Virus record (IMG/VR): IMGVR_UViG_3300034121_000940
Span: 57,673-121,672 of that record
DNA from: a virus
Length of the DNA stretch: 64,000 nt
Reading direction: 5' to 3' (one strand)
Shown piece after piece: positions 56,101-64,000 of the stretch (positions within the stretch are counted from its first letter, which is position 1; every line of letters starts with the position of its first letter). Both the position numbers and the translations under genes were made by a program. The notes under the pieces were generated by a model that saw only the letters and a program-made list of their open reading frames with translations, was not told the origin of the DNA and ran no database searches.

Positions 56101-56664
56101 TCTATAAAAATCTAAAACAGCAGTAATTAAACCAAATATATTCCTTCCTTTATTGTCTACTGCAATAGAAAACTTATCATTACTTTTTTTATTAACATAT
56201 AAGTTAACATTTTCTAACTCTACTTTTTCAAAAGGTGTTCCATCTAGTCTAAATATTTTTTCTTGTAATTTTTCTGTAATATTAGATTCTAATGTTTTTT
56301 CTAAGTTGTTAATGTTTTCTAGTGTATTAGGTACAACAGCATTATCAGCTATTGCTTGTCTTTCATCATATCTAACTTTCAGTTCTTGAAGTTTTTCAAA
56401 CAAAGACTCATTAGGTTCTGCTCTATTGATAGTAACAATACTATCTCTTCTGTATGTAGAAGTTCTTTGATCTTTTAGTTTTATCTCAGTATCACTAAAA
56501 AGCATTTGACCATTTGTTTCTAAGCCATACTTGTCTACAGCAAGTTTAGTGAGACTCTCATTGAGCTCACTAAACTTTGCTGTATCAATTATTGTTCTTA
56601 TATCATTTGTTGCTTTCTCTTTTTCTAAATACTTGATAGAATTTACTTTAACTTCACAAACCAT
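50173..56664 (-). CDS. giant virion-type protein with zincin and LysM motifs
   Basis: A 2163-aa protein; ATG 56664 is two nt after the stop of the upstream giant gene (an upstream TTG is less likely). Around residue 395, LLHEFSHPLLQGIRK gives HExxH, with EEALAFAL about 60 residues on, as in zinc peptidases. Long coiled-coil regions fill residues ~550-1400. A LysM-like domain (VYTKGEKLEDIAKKYNVTLE, ~1825-1875) and a short hydrophobic segment (GLIVVASALLASMLFGF) lie near the end. crAss-like phages carry giant cargo proteins beside the virion RNA polymerase; ejection and wall passage are inferred roles. Confidence 0.75.
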   Translation of the reverse strand: MVCEVKVNSIKYLEKEKATNDIRTIIDTAKFSELNESLTKLAVDKYGLETNGQMLFSDTEIKLKDQRTSTYRRDSIVTINRAEPNESLFEKLQELKVRYDERQAIADNAVVPNTLENINNLEKTLESNITEKLQEKIFRLDGTPFEKVELENVNLYVNKKSNDKFSIAVDNKGRNIFGLITAVLDFYRRDLESDSIYNPNPKGFFLWEDFLKTDVSKQPKAKVIVDNRYTIALGTLKALKNNEIKYIHFPNNFYDAFKAEYSQFLKQEFSSVSFSDSTDRLKTIKISIDDLINIISLKAASEKDSSQKPMFIRTDDNIPFIPIDLNTVNQQASKAVAEAIASKLAIKLGVNYHNLTPEQATEMLKNNPVPYRGEPAFFYNGAVFIVGDNVKPGILLHEFSHPLLQGIRKTNPKLFNNLFDQLANTEEGLGIISYVTKAYPELDINSDLFKEEALAFALQFKSINKLEQKIETEGFQSFITKLLASLKQLLRDVFGTGVNLKNLNESTSLDELAEMLLDDTMFDFGEVNITQDDLVMYVRDIFTEADKLALSTKGNVLQEIVNEVYASNLQIVNQIKDFKADKVTRDMLEKALKKQNTTNLLPGVKEILAGYQNINNLNALLDEDLEDLEKTKQMAAALINSVDRINTSSNNIIKELNNINKRPELINNRNTIALLGLYKNTSQSWLNVINEINELLDQVDVDKNSEFYSLITSIVNNATVINSKIAQIYKKGNIQFFVEITGYMNEFVNKELKSNLGIALKKAYSESDLEAAVDELYQKVVDQKFTPEDAQALYEKGVPENILKEFIKKYNDYVVNEDKIKEALTGHAKDVSWFNRWLESYSSSNDIIVGPLAMYIQNQKTEVETKVWRMSQDFRSKLEVLLPQVNFSKMNSTQIRDMVAEKDQIFYFNKKTGKYEAKDVYTFANEFGNGWRFELDKLEYEYEEAKKSDDKVKIAKALDDLRQFSKDYMWQEYTLEYYEKDDIFNESPIGSLAYAARRSALENFVNLQNSLQKEYERFEKHSELQEAFKTYQRLYSLQNEDGTPKVDDPAKGIYDKSIAELLIKHRQETNKFYEWVPITNSLDTAYNEFVSELLTKDIKKDSKEYAKLLRDWQKQNVRVVYSQEYYDERTRLFDKLNSIQAQINEQLKTDYNVSDEYKKILDLLYTFKDDFGQPDPTQLGVDRLKKIRDIQQNIIDVRQKLDKYTGLSKDDSATLQELIIKSKDEELTVEEAEELDRLLSAKKDVDVTLVETLSEVIGELSDISSKYPTDYYMDELERHMSKYDNIPAFTDVTVDQFINGQLFSELIDPESDLYDADLFEWFELSHVKLQVYEDKKLVTKYQRTAANSYSKPNNPKHFITTKIKDNLTGEVISIIGVPNIRHSRREVKNEYRTIPRGASRKDYIGKVVDNKGNFLPRSFNPSSKNSAKDSKFISEKFKKMKADPNSPEYKLLETMKEYHLQLQEGASSYGKLYLDLPRYGIERGDYYQVLQKGEYGERFKEVRDNVKEWLKQSFGKSVQDNLDQFNYNAENNLVNTDLQGNEISYIPVTGIYNLDADTVDADVFNSLFKYGLSVQTQSNLIKSLPLVNSILETLEDPANQPKNLDAFSKGIYTLRKKQQHPTRSNSINNRAGQVRSLIEREYHGRQVVGIEENNPVLSKWLNTLTSRSSRAALALNIPSDIKNQVSGYIQTIIEASGNRFISGRDLALSAAWTTKAMLEWSTKGIYEIGPGAVSTQLVQVFDPNFKATDENGKPVYRSLYKDLVNGDWMYMHRKFGEMEVAMRLFGSFLHAEKIHQNYSDGSKSLINYVDAWEKDENGILKLKEGIHPGWNYESVFHVYTKGEKLEDIAKKYNVTLEELKAKNSIKSEIQLENGQEIVIAKSEYFKQFKNKLQGTSRALFGVYDKFGQPEGNKYIMYRMFFFMRKWFTPMFANRFGMDMSKENFGGARYDWAMGRTTKGFYVEAFQALYKIIKSKGTDYQFLTDDEKGAMKKAATEGLIVVASALLASMLFGFDDDDPDKWKKIKAKSGALFTDEFNTYGYISNHALLLLLGAQAETGAFIPLPSIAGMNFGADDYAKMLTSTTTAFGNTLLTYIEIFGDVLNLITLNDEAVRYKKDVGPYWWQKKGELKTYKRIFNMLGLTGGIGDPEAALKNLSKGATRIR

Positions 56665-56666
56665 TT

Positions 56667-59600
56667 TTATACACAATTAAAAGGATCAGATTCAAAACCT
56701 AGTGATGCAAGAATTTCATCATCTGAGATACCTTGTTTATTATTTAATATTTCTGTTATGTCTTTATACATTGTAGAACCTGGGTTTAAATACCCTAGTT
56801 CTTCAAACAGTCTCTTACTTAAATATACAAATAATTCTTGAGGCATTTTGTTTACATTACCTATTCCTTCTATAGGAAAAGCAATTTTGCTCCCTGAATC
56901 CTTAGCATCTTTAAGCTCCTGAATTTTTCTATCAAAATAGTTTTTCACACTTTGATATTTATCAGCTGCTAAGTTACTAAAGTTATCACTTCTATCTGCA
57001 GCATCATTACCAAAACTTGTAATAAAAGGTAGTGCAGTGTCAGGTGAAACAAATCTTAAAAATGATTGACTTCCTATAGTAACATTTTTATCTAACTCAT
57101 GTTTGCTTGCATTGTATACAAAACCTACTGTAGAGTTAGAACTAGTTAATTGTCTATAATAATCTGCAGTTTTAGTTTTAGCATCATCAAAAATAAATAT
57201 GTTAGGATCTGATGTTGTAGTAAGATTATTAGTTTGTTCTTCTACAGCTTCAGTAGCTGGTTGAGCAACACCACCAGTACCTACTTTACTAAAATTAATG
57301 TCAGTAAAATAGTTTTTAAATCTAGATTTTTCTTTGTTACTGAAACTATTTTGAGCATTAAACTTATTATAAAAATCTTCTAATAGTCTAGATGCTTTAC
57401 CTGGATCAGCCAAAAGTTTAGTAAAGTCATCAACAGCAGTATCCATAATATTTAAGAATGGTTCTGTGCTTACATAAGGAACTAAGTTAGCTTTAGTCTT
57501 ATTAATACCAGATTGCATATATGCAAATAAAGGTAGTCTAGAAAATAAATCTGATATATAATCAATATCTTGATCACTTAGATTTAAATCTTTTGCTAAT
57601 GTTTTTAATACAACTGGGTCAGCTAAATCAGTTAAGTTTTTAGTGTAAATGTTAGCTTTAATGTTATCAATGTCTCTGTCAACTAACTCAAGATTAAACA
57701 TTGTGTCACTTGTGTTATTGTCAACTTGAAGTTTAGATAGTATATCAAACTTGTTTACAAGTTTAGGATTGCTTGTAATAACATTATAGATTCTTAAAGC
57801 AAAAGCATTTTGAGGATCTCTAAACATGTGATTTACATTCAAAGTATTATCCAAAGCTCTGTTTGCTAAGAATTCTTCATACTCTGCTTTCTCCATTCCA
57901 GTTTCAGCAATTGGATATACAGATCTTAAATATTCTCTTTCTATTACAAATCTTGCATAAGTTTCTGCATTGTTACCTTTAGCAATTGTAAATGTATTAT
58001 CAGGAACTGGATGTAAACCTAATTGAGAATAATTGTTTGGCTCATCAGCTTTATTACTCCATTCTTTAGAGTTATATTTCTCTAATAAATTTTTAAGGTT
58101 GTAATATAATGTTTTGCTACCATCTGTATTTGTTTTTACAAAAGCACCAAACTTATCAGAAAGCATTTCTTTAGTTGGAACTTCTTTTGCATCATAAGAC
58201 ATGTAACCTTTTTTGATATCTGTTTTACCTAATGCATTTTGAAAAATATAACTTACTAAGTCATTTCTAAATGTATTTAGATAGTTATCTCTACCATCTT
58301 CACCAAATGTAGTTTTAATATTTTCCACTAAGTTATTCTCATCATCTTTTTGCTTTAGGAAAGCACGGATTGCTGGGTTATACCTTAACTTAAATAATGG
58401 AGCAGCTAATGATAGTGCAAGTTTATTGTTAAAGAAAGAACTAATAATAGAGTCTTTCATCAAAGATGAAATAATTGGTTGTAATTCAGGATTGTTTTCT
58501 AAATTTTCTAGTCTTCCTTCAGATGTTTCAATGTCAGATAATACAGACTTAGTATTTGTATCTGGATTTGCATTCATTTTAATCTGAGTAATACCTTTAA
58601 TTTGGTCTTCAATATCTAAGTAATGTAAGAACATAGTTAAAGATAGATCAGAAGATTTAGCACTGCGTACATTTTTAGACTCCTTAATTAAATCTAACAT
58701 TTCTTTTTCAGTAAACTGTTTGCTTTTTCTATCTTTCATATAGTTATCAAACATCTCACGTCCAACTTCAAATCTAGTAGTACCTTTACTTTTAGATGGT
58801 AAAACTGAAGGATTAAAGTATTTGTCAATAATGTTAGAAGCTGCTTGGTATTTAACAAATGATTTTTGATCAGGAGCTTTACCTAATACTTCAGCAAAAG
58901 TAGATTTAGCAAGACGTTGTTCAGTTACATACTCTCTTACTAATGGTTGAGATACAAAATAAATAGCTTCTTTAACTGGTACACCAGCTTTTACTAAATA
59001 TAACAATATAGGTGCAACTTCATAGTTACCTTGGATAAAGAAAATCCATGCATCTTTCTCAACATCCACCCAACCGTTCATAGCTTGGGAGAATACATCT
59101 GCTATTTTATTTGTGTTATCAACATCATATAAGTTAGATAAAGAAATTCTCTCTTTACCATTAACTGTTCTTACATTATGTCTTAAACCTAGAGTAGTAC
59201 TTCTTGATTGACCTTTGTAGTTAGTGTATGTCTCCGGCATTAGGGCCCCAATTGAGTTTAATAATACATTCATTGTATTCTCTACAGCACCTAATCCTAA
59301 TGTTTTCTTACCAACAATATTAGATTCATGTTTATATAAGTTATAAAGTGGTTCTAATACTCTTGTTGCACTGATAATTTTTTTACCTTCTTCAGGTTCT
59401 ATTGTTGTATCAGTCATGTAATTCTTAAATGGATCAAACTCCATTACATCTCTAGCTAAGTCTTCAGCAATACCTTTAAGTAGGAAAGTACCATTTGGTG
59501 TAATAAGTGATACAAAGTTTTGTGGAAGCTCAAGTATTTCTTTGATGTCATTCATCAAATCATTTTCAACACCAGCTTTTTGTTGTTTAAAAACTTTTGT

Positions 59601-62600
59601 TATTGATTCTTCTTTGTTCTCTTTGATGTTCTGTGAAGAAGCTTTCAACTCCTCCGTGTTTTTATAGATTCTTTCTTTAAGCTTACCATCCATGTCTATA
59701 TTAGTCATGAAGATTGTAAGTTTATCAATATCAAAGTCACCCCCTGACTTAGCAACTATCTCAGCTGGAGGTATGATTATGTTACCTGCTTGTGCTGGCA
59801 AGAATTCATACACTTCCATAAACTCCATAGAGTTTAGACCTTGAACCGGAATCCTAACCCCTACAAGAGTTATTGCTTTTCTGTTAACACCATTATTTGC
59901 ATCTAACCATTCATCATCTTTGATAGCTCTGTTTAATGTCTTGATATCACCAATGATTTGTCCATTATATTCAAGATTTAACAAGTTAGCATAGTCCCCC
60001 TGCAATGCAATCATAACCTTCATTGCTCTAGTTTTACCATCAGCCCCTTGATGATATGTAGGAAGTAGATTACTACCAACCCATTTTTTCTTATCTGCAT
60101 CAGTAGCATTTCTGAACTTAGGAGATTCTGTAAGGTTATTTTCATAAAAAGCAGAAGATACTTGTACAAGTGGTTCTCCTTTTACTTTTTGTTTGATAAC
60201 TCTCTTATTAATTAGAGATAATAAAAGTTTCTCAATTTTTAATGCTTCTGGATGTAAAGACAAATCATGTAACAATTCACCACTATCAAGAGCATCAATA
60301 AAATTTATCATATCATCACTGTAAGATTCTTCTCTTTCTAAGTTATTTCTAACAAGTGATAATAGTTTTCCAATACTTTCTTTGTCTCTTGGTTTATAAC
60401 CACCATCCGGAGTTTCATCAAAACCAATCTCTTCTAATAATTCTAATTTAACTAACTCAGTATAATCAGATACATTATCAAGATATCTTTTTACCAATGG
60501 AGACACTACATCTTCTTCATTAGGAGAATTGATTACACCATTTTCATATAAGTTATCAAGAATTAATTTTCTCATCTGAGTAGAGAAAATAGATTTACCT
60601 TTAAACTCAGAGTTAACTTCTGTCTGATTCTTTAAATATTCTGTAAAGATTACATTTTTTGTAAATGGTACATTTTTTATAATGTTACCATTATCATCAA
60701 TTATAGCATCTCCATTACCTAAATGACCAACTTTAGAACCTGATTCAAAAACCACATAGTCCATACCTTCAGCTATCATTTTTTCATTCAAATCATACAG
60801 TGGTGTGCCCTTTTTAGCTACACCTGGAATGATTGGAGCAAGTGAGAATTTATGGAAAGATACAAGCGGTAAACCTGTAGTTTCCATAGCACCACAATAT
60901 TGTAATTTATATGGAGGAAAGTAATGAACAATATCTGCTACAGATACTTCTTCACCATTAGCTAATTTTTTATACAACTCTTCTTGTTCTGGTAACCAGT
61001 TACCTTCAAGTTCTTTTAAAATTCTATATGTTTCAAAACTGATGTGACCTTGACCATCACCAATCTTCATACCTTTATATTCTTTTAAAGCAGTTTTTGC
61101 TAATTCTTCTGCCTTAGCTTTATCACCTAATCTTTTTGTGTAATCTTTTACGAGAGCATCATAGTACTCATCATAATATAAAGATTCTTTTATTTTTCTT
61201 TCTTTAATAATACCTGTAGTTAGAGTACCGTCAAATGGCTTTTTGGTAGGATCAAATAACTTAGTCATTTTGTTTACAAAGCTTCTTGATTTTAAATCAG
61301 AAGCAAAACCTAAACCACCAGAACCAAAACCTGCATTACGCTTATGGAACTCTTCTTTAGCATGGTTGTATTGTGCTAAATCTCCATAACCAAGAATAGC
61401 AGTCTCAAACTTATGTATCCAAGAATTATAAGCATATGCTTTTAATAATGTTGTGTCAGACTCATCTACAGTAAGCTCTACACCTTTACTCTCTACACGG
61501 TTTCTTAATGCTGGGTCAATAAATTTAGCTTTATCAAGTTCAGTTTTTAAGTCTTTTGTTAATAGATTAAAGTATGTAGCTATATCTTTTCTTATCTCTG
61601 CTGTAAGAGCAGGATTGTCTTCATATACATCTTCAAAATTAAAACTAGTATTTTTGGTGTTAGATGCTTGGTCTACAATTTTGTAGATTTTTTCTTGAGT
61701 AGGTTTAGATAATACATCTTCAAATGCAGTAAGTGCTTGACCAGACATAACAACTTCACCTGTTTTTCTTTCTACATCTCTTGTATAACCTGTAAATTGA
61801 CTATACTTATCTAAGTCAGAGTTAAATCTAAAGATTCTATTTACTTCACCCGCTAAGTATCCAGATAAAATATCAAATGCATAGTCTTCACCAGAATTAG
61901 TAGTAGGTAAAAATTTCTCTAAATCAATATATAAGTTCTTTGCAGATTTATTACCGTAAGTATTAAGACCATTTTTTAACACAATACCTTGTGACATTTG
62001 CTTAGAAGCATGTCTCATGAACTCTTCTACACCATTCATCAACATAGTATGTATCTCTTGTAAATATTTACTTGTAGCATCCATTGATGCTGTAGAAATA
62101 CCTGTTGACTTATTAGTGTTTTTATCTATTAACTGTGTTCCTGCTACATTCTGAATAACCAATTTGTTATCTTTTTTACCACCAGGATTATTTACATCTA
62201 ATAGACTATTAAACAATGATTTCAAAAGTATTGAATGTGGAGTATAGGTATTATTGTCATATGCTAAATATCTCATATGTCTGAATATACCATTAGGGTC
62301 CGCATCAGGGTTTGTTAATTGTTGCCATGACTTAGCATGGTTTAATGAAGTCATTATTCTTGTAAAAGTATTATCCAAGAAATGTTCCCATACTCTATTT
62401 CCTTCAGGGCTTATTGCACTAAAGTTAGAATACTTATCAGAAAATCTTACTTGGATATTAGCAAGCTCTTTAATTCTTGAAGAAGAATCAAAAGCTTTAC
62501 CTGGATCTAATGAACTTGGTAATGCAGACTTTAAATACTCAAGTGGATCTTTAACAAACTTAGCTTTCTCTGAAGAGTTTGTATTATTAATATGCTCAAG

Positions 62601-64000
62601 AGATTCAAAAATATGTCTAATACCAAATTTATTTATAAAGTTTGGATCAGATACTACACCAGCAATTGTTGGATTAGAAGTATCCATCATAATCCCTAAT
62701 GCATTTAAGAATGATACAACATTCTTAGGGTTTAAATTATTCTTAAAGTCTTTAACTAATCTATCTAAGTAAAGCACTTTATTTTCTGAGATATATTTAG
62801 ATTGAGCTACAGTCTTAAAATTAATTTGCCAGTCTCTTAAAACTTTGCTTCTATCAAAATCAGTTCTTTGAAGTCTTGCTTCTGCTAGATTATCTTTAGC
62901 ACCTTTTTGAATATTTAAGTTTAACTGTACATAAGACAATCTTGGTTTTTTAAGATCTTGCCAGAATTTAGTTTCAATAGTAAATTCACTTTTGTCAGCA
63001 TAATCTTTTTTAGTTGGATCTGGTAAGTAAGATAATAACTGTAAAAACTCAGGGTTATCAACTACACCATCTGAAAGTCTCTTGTACATTTCTTCTTTAT
63101 CAAAAGAACCAGCTACAACTTTAGCAACCTTACTCCACATTTCTCTCTCATCTAATAACACAGGAAGACCTGTTTGAGGATCTATTTCATACTCAACAGC
63201 CATACTTTGTTTTCCCGCATCATCTGTAGTTACAGTAATTTTGTTTCTATCTATTTTGTATATACTAGATAGAATAGTTTTAGTTTCTTGACTAGCAGCT
63301 TCTCTTGAAGAGAAAATGTTACCACCATCAAGTCTAACAATTCTAGAGTTATTAATATCAGTTGGGTCTTCTTCTAACTCAACAAATTTGTTTGCTAGTA
63401 TTTTAAACTTAGAATTTTGTAAGTGAAAAGCAATAACACCTTTCTGGTCTTTACCAGCAATTGTTTTTTCTATGTCTCCAAAATTATCAAGTACTTTAGC
63501 CAAGAAAGTTAATTGATTTAATTCTTCAGGGTCTACATCAATACCTTCAGCAGCTCTGGTTGCAAAACGTTCCCTTAAATCATCTAATTTTTTAGATAGT
63601 TTATTCTCTAATAACTTATATAAAAATGTTCTGTTGTTATTAGTTTGTAGAACTTTTACTGGTCCTGAAGTAACACCAAACTTATTATTAAATGCAGTAA
63701 ACACTTCAGGAAGCATGCTATCTAGATAGTTTACTATCTTTAATGATTCAGCTGAATCAAAAGGTTCATATTTAGCAGCAACATCCCTTACAGCAGTAAT
63801 AGCTTTAGCTCTGTTTAATTGTGTAAACATTATGTTATCTGTAGAAGCCTTCATGTTTTGCAACAATTCAGGTTTTTCAGATGCTACATATAGTTTATCA
63901 AATAATTCTTTTATTGAAGCAATGTCTCTTGGTCTTGTAGCTAAGTCTTGTTTATTTACTTTACCAAAGATGTTATTTAGGAAGCTGTAAATTCTTCTAA
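56667..64000 (-). CDS. giant virion RNA polymerase (DFDID), 5' end off right edge
   Basis: At least 2443 codons; the frame is open to the right edge, so the N-terminus is outside. VAKSGGDFDIDKLTIF (59724-59738 for DFDID) matches the catalytic Asp triad loop of the crAss-like virion RNA polymerase (phi14:2 gp66 type), related to YonO and to the two-barrel RNAPs. It is expected to enter the cell with the DNA and transcribe early genes. No other polymerase motif can be assigned with confidence by eye. Confidence 0.85.
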   Translation of the reverse strand, partial: RRIYSFLNNIFGKVNKQDLATRPRDIASIKELFDKLYVASEKPELLQNMKASTDNIMFTQLNRAKAITAVRDVAAKYEPFDSAESLKIVNYLDSMLPEVFTAFNNKFGVTSGPVKVLQTNNNRTFLYKLLENKLSKKLDDLRERFATRAAEGIDVDPEELNQLTFLAKVLDNFGDIEKTIAGKDQKGVIAFHLQNSKFKILANKFVELEEDPTDINNSRIVRLDGGNIFSSREAASQETKTILSSIYKIDRNKITVTTDDAGKQSMAVEYEIDPQTGLPVLLDEREMWSKVAKVVAGSFDKEEMYKRLSDGVVDNPEFLQLLSYLPDPTKKDYADKSEFTIETKFWQDLKKPRLSYVQLNLNIQKGAKDNLAEARLQRTDFDRSKVLRDWQINFKTVAQSKYISENKVLYLDRLVKDFKNNLNPKNVVSFLNALGIMMDTSNPTIAGVVSDPNFINKFGIRHIFESLEHINNTNSSEKAKFVKDPLEYLKSALPSSLDPGKAFDSSSRIKELANIQVRFSDKYSNFSAISPEGNRVWEHFLDNTFTRIMTSLNHAKSWQQLTNPDADPNGIFRHMRYLAYDNNTYTPHSILLKSLFNSLLDVNNPGGKKDNKLVIQNVAGTQLIDKNTNKSTGISTASMDATSKYLQEIHTMLMNGVEEFMRHASKQMSQGIVLKNGLNTYGNKSAKNLYIDLEKFLPTTNSGEDYAFDILSGYLAGEVNRIFRFNSDLDKYSQFTGYTRDVERKTGEVVMSGQALTAFEDVLSKPTQEKIYKIVDQASNTKNTSFNFEDVYEDNPALTAEIRKDIATYFNLLTKDLKTELDKAKFIDPALRNRVESKGVELTVDESDTTLLKAYAYNSWIHKFETAILGYGDLAQYNHAKEEFHKRNAGFGSGGLGFASDLKSRSFVNKMTKLFDPTKKPFDGTLTTGIIKERKIKESLYYDEYYDALVKDYTKRLGDKAKAEELAKTALKEYKGMKIGDGQGHISFETYRILKELEGNWLPEQEELYKKLANGEEVSVADIVHYFPPYKLQYCGAMETTGLPLVSFHKFSLAPIIPGVAKKGTPLYDLNEKMIAEGMDYVVFESGSKVGHLGNGDAIIDDNGNIIKNVPFTKNVIFTEYLKNQTEVNSEFKGKSIFSTQMRKLILDNLYENGVINSPNEEDVVSPLVKRYLDNVSDYTELVKLELLEEIGFDETPDGGYKPRDKESIGKLLSLVRNNLEREESYSDDMINFIDALDSGELLHDLSLHPEALKIEKLLLSLINKRVIKQKVKGEPLVQVSSAFYENNLTESPKFRNATDADKKKWVGSNLLPTYHQGADGKTRAMKVMIALQGDYANLLNLEYNGQIIGDIKTLNRAIKDDEWLDANNGVNRKAITLVGVRIPVQGLNSMEFMEVYEFLPAQAGNIIIPPAEIVAKSGGDFDIDKLTIFMTNIDMDGKLKERIYKNTEELKASSQNIKENKEESITKVFKQQKAGVENDLMNDIKEILELPQNFVSLITPNGTFLLKGIAEDLARDVMEFDPFKNYMTDTTIEPEEGKKIISATRVLEPLYNLYKHESNIVGKKTLGLGAVENTMNVLLNSIGALMPETYTNYKGQSRSTTLGLRHNVRTVNGKERISLSNLYDVDNTNKIADVFSQAMNGWVDVEKDAWIFFIQGNYEVAPILLYLVKAGVPVKEAIYFVSQPLVREYVTEQRLAKSTFAEVLGKAPDQKSFVKYQAASNIIDKYFNPSVLPSKSKGTTRFEVGREMFDNYMKDRKSKQFTEKEMLDLIKESKNVRSAKSSDLSLTMFLHYLDIEDQIKGITQIKMNANPDTNTKSVLSDIETSEGRLENLENNPELQPIISSLMKDSIISSFFNNKLALSLAAPLFKLRYNPAIRAFLKQKDDENNLVENIKTTFGEDGRDNYLNTFRNDLVSYIFQNALGKTDIKKGYMSYDAKEVPTKEMLSDKFGAFVKTNTDGSKTLYYNLKNLLEKYNSKEWSNKADEPNNYSQLGLHPVPDNTFTIAKGNNAETYARFVIEREYLRSVYPIAETGMEKAEYEEFLANRALDNTLNVNHMFRDPQNAFALRIYNVITSNPKLVNKFDILSKLQVDNNTSDTMFNLELVDRDIDNIKANIYTKNLTDLADPVVLKTLAKDLNLSDQDIDYISDLFSRLPLFAYMQSGINKTKANLVPYVSTEPFLNIMDTAVDDFTKLLADPGKASRLLEDFYNKFNAQNSFSNKEKSRFKNYFTDINFSKVGTGGVAQPATEAVEEQTNNLTTTSDPNIFIFDDAKTKTADYYRQLTSSNSTVGFVYNASKHELDKNVTIGSQSFLRFVSPDTALPFITSFGNDAADRSDNFSNLAADKYQSVKNYFDRKIQELKDAKDSGSKIAFPIEGIGNVNKMPQELFVYLSKRLFEELGYLNPGSTMYKDITEILNNKQGISDDEILASLGFESDPFNCV

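Noticed and set aside
1-64000. CRISPR array or diversity-generating retroelement
   Set aside because: No regularly spaced direct repeats with unique spacers, and no reverse transcriptase or template/variable repeat pair near the fibres.
1-64000. Recoded stop codon (TAG or TGA read through)
   Set aside because: All three stops end genes at sensible places before overlaps or terminators; the three broken genes are explained by group I introns instead.

Overview
The window is one stretch of a large, AT-rich double-stranded DNA phage genome, most likely a crAss-like phage (Crassvirales) of a Bacteroidota host. The main pointers are: a giant protein of more than 2,400 aa with the DFDID motif of the crAss-like virion RNA polymerase; a second giant virion-type protein beside it; a virion-side IHF/HU-like gene and PD-(D/E)XK nuclease; a replication block with DnaB, Sak4-like ATPase, candidate SSB, DnaG-like primase, family B polymerase, UDG and ThyX; and phage tail-fibre families common in Bacteroidota phages. 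TAA, TAG and TGA all act as stops, so the standard code fits. The taxonomic call rests on gene content only; no database search was possible.

Layout: (1) 1-13.5 kb, minus strand: end of the virion module (partial nuclease, zinc-binding protein, IHF-like protein, winged-helix-like protein), a lysis cassette (YkuD-like enzyme, holin candidate, coiled-coil membrane protein), receptor-binding fibres (two sharing an N-terminal anchor, one collagen-like), then a cluster of small accessory genes including a DUF3310 protein, a GroES-like co-chaperonin and a candidate Acb2/Tad1-type anti-defence protein. (2) 13.5-14.2 kb: tRNA-Asn and a hairpin-dense divergent control region with G-runs. (3) 14.2-50 kb, plus strand: early/replication arm. 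It begins with small unknown genes and a 0.7-kb non-coding stretch, continues with HNH and SF2 helicase genes and a ClpS-like adaptor, then a 1-kb structured-RNA block holding an interrupted tRNA-Leu-like gene. After that come a glucosaminidase, an SPL-like radical SAM protein, many small genes and the DNA replication, recombination and nucleotide genes. (4) 50-64 kb, minus strand: a small basic protein and the two giant proteins, the last running off the right edge.

Three group I introns interrupt conserved coding sites: a VWA/metallopeptidase gene (with a LAGLIDADG ORF), family B DNA polymerase (with a GIY-YIG ORF) and thyX (no ORF). In each case the exons rejoin in frame to restore a recognisable protein motif. 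The VWA gene is followed directly by its MoxR-type AAA+ partner.

Most noteworthy: ClpS-like and GroES-like host-proteostasis mimics, the candidate Acb2/Tad1-like protein, a tRNA-Leu-like gene with a ~75-nt insert in its anticodon loop inside a 1-kb terminator-bounded RNA region, a recurrent TATATTATTATATA motif before late operons (candidate phage promoter), and a thrice-repeated motif at the start of the early arm.
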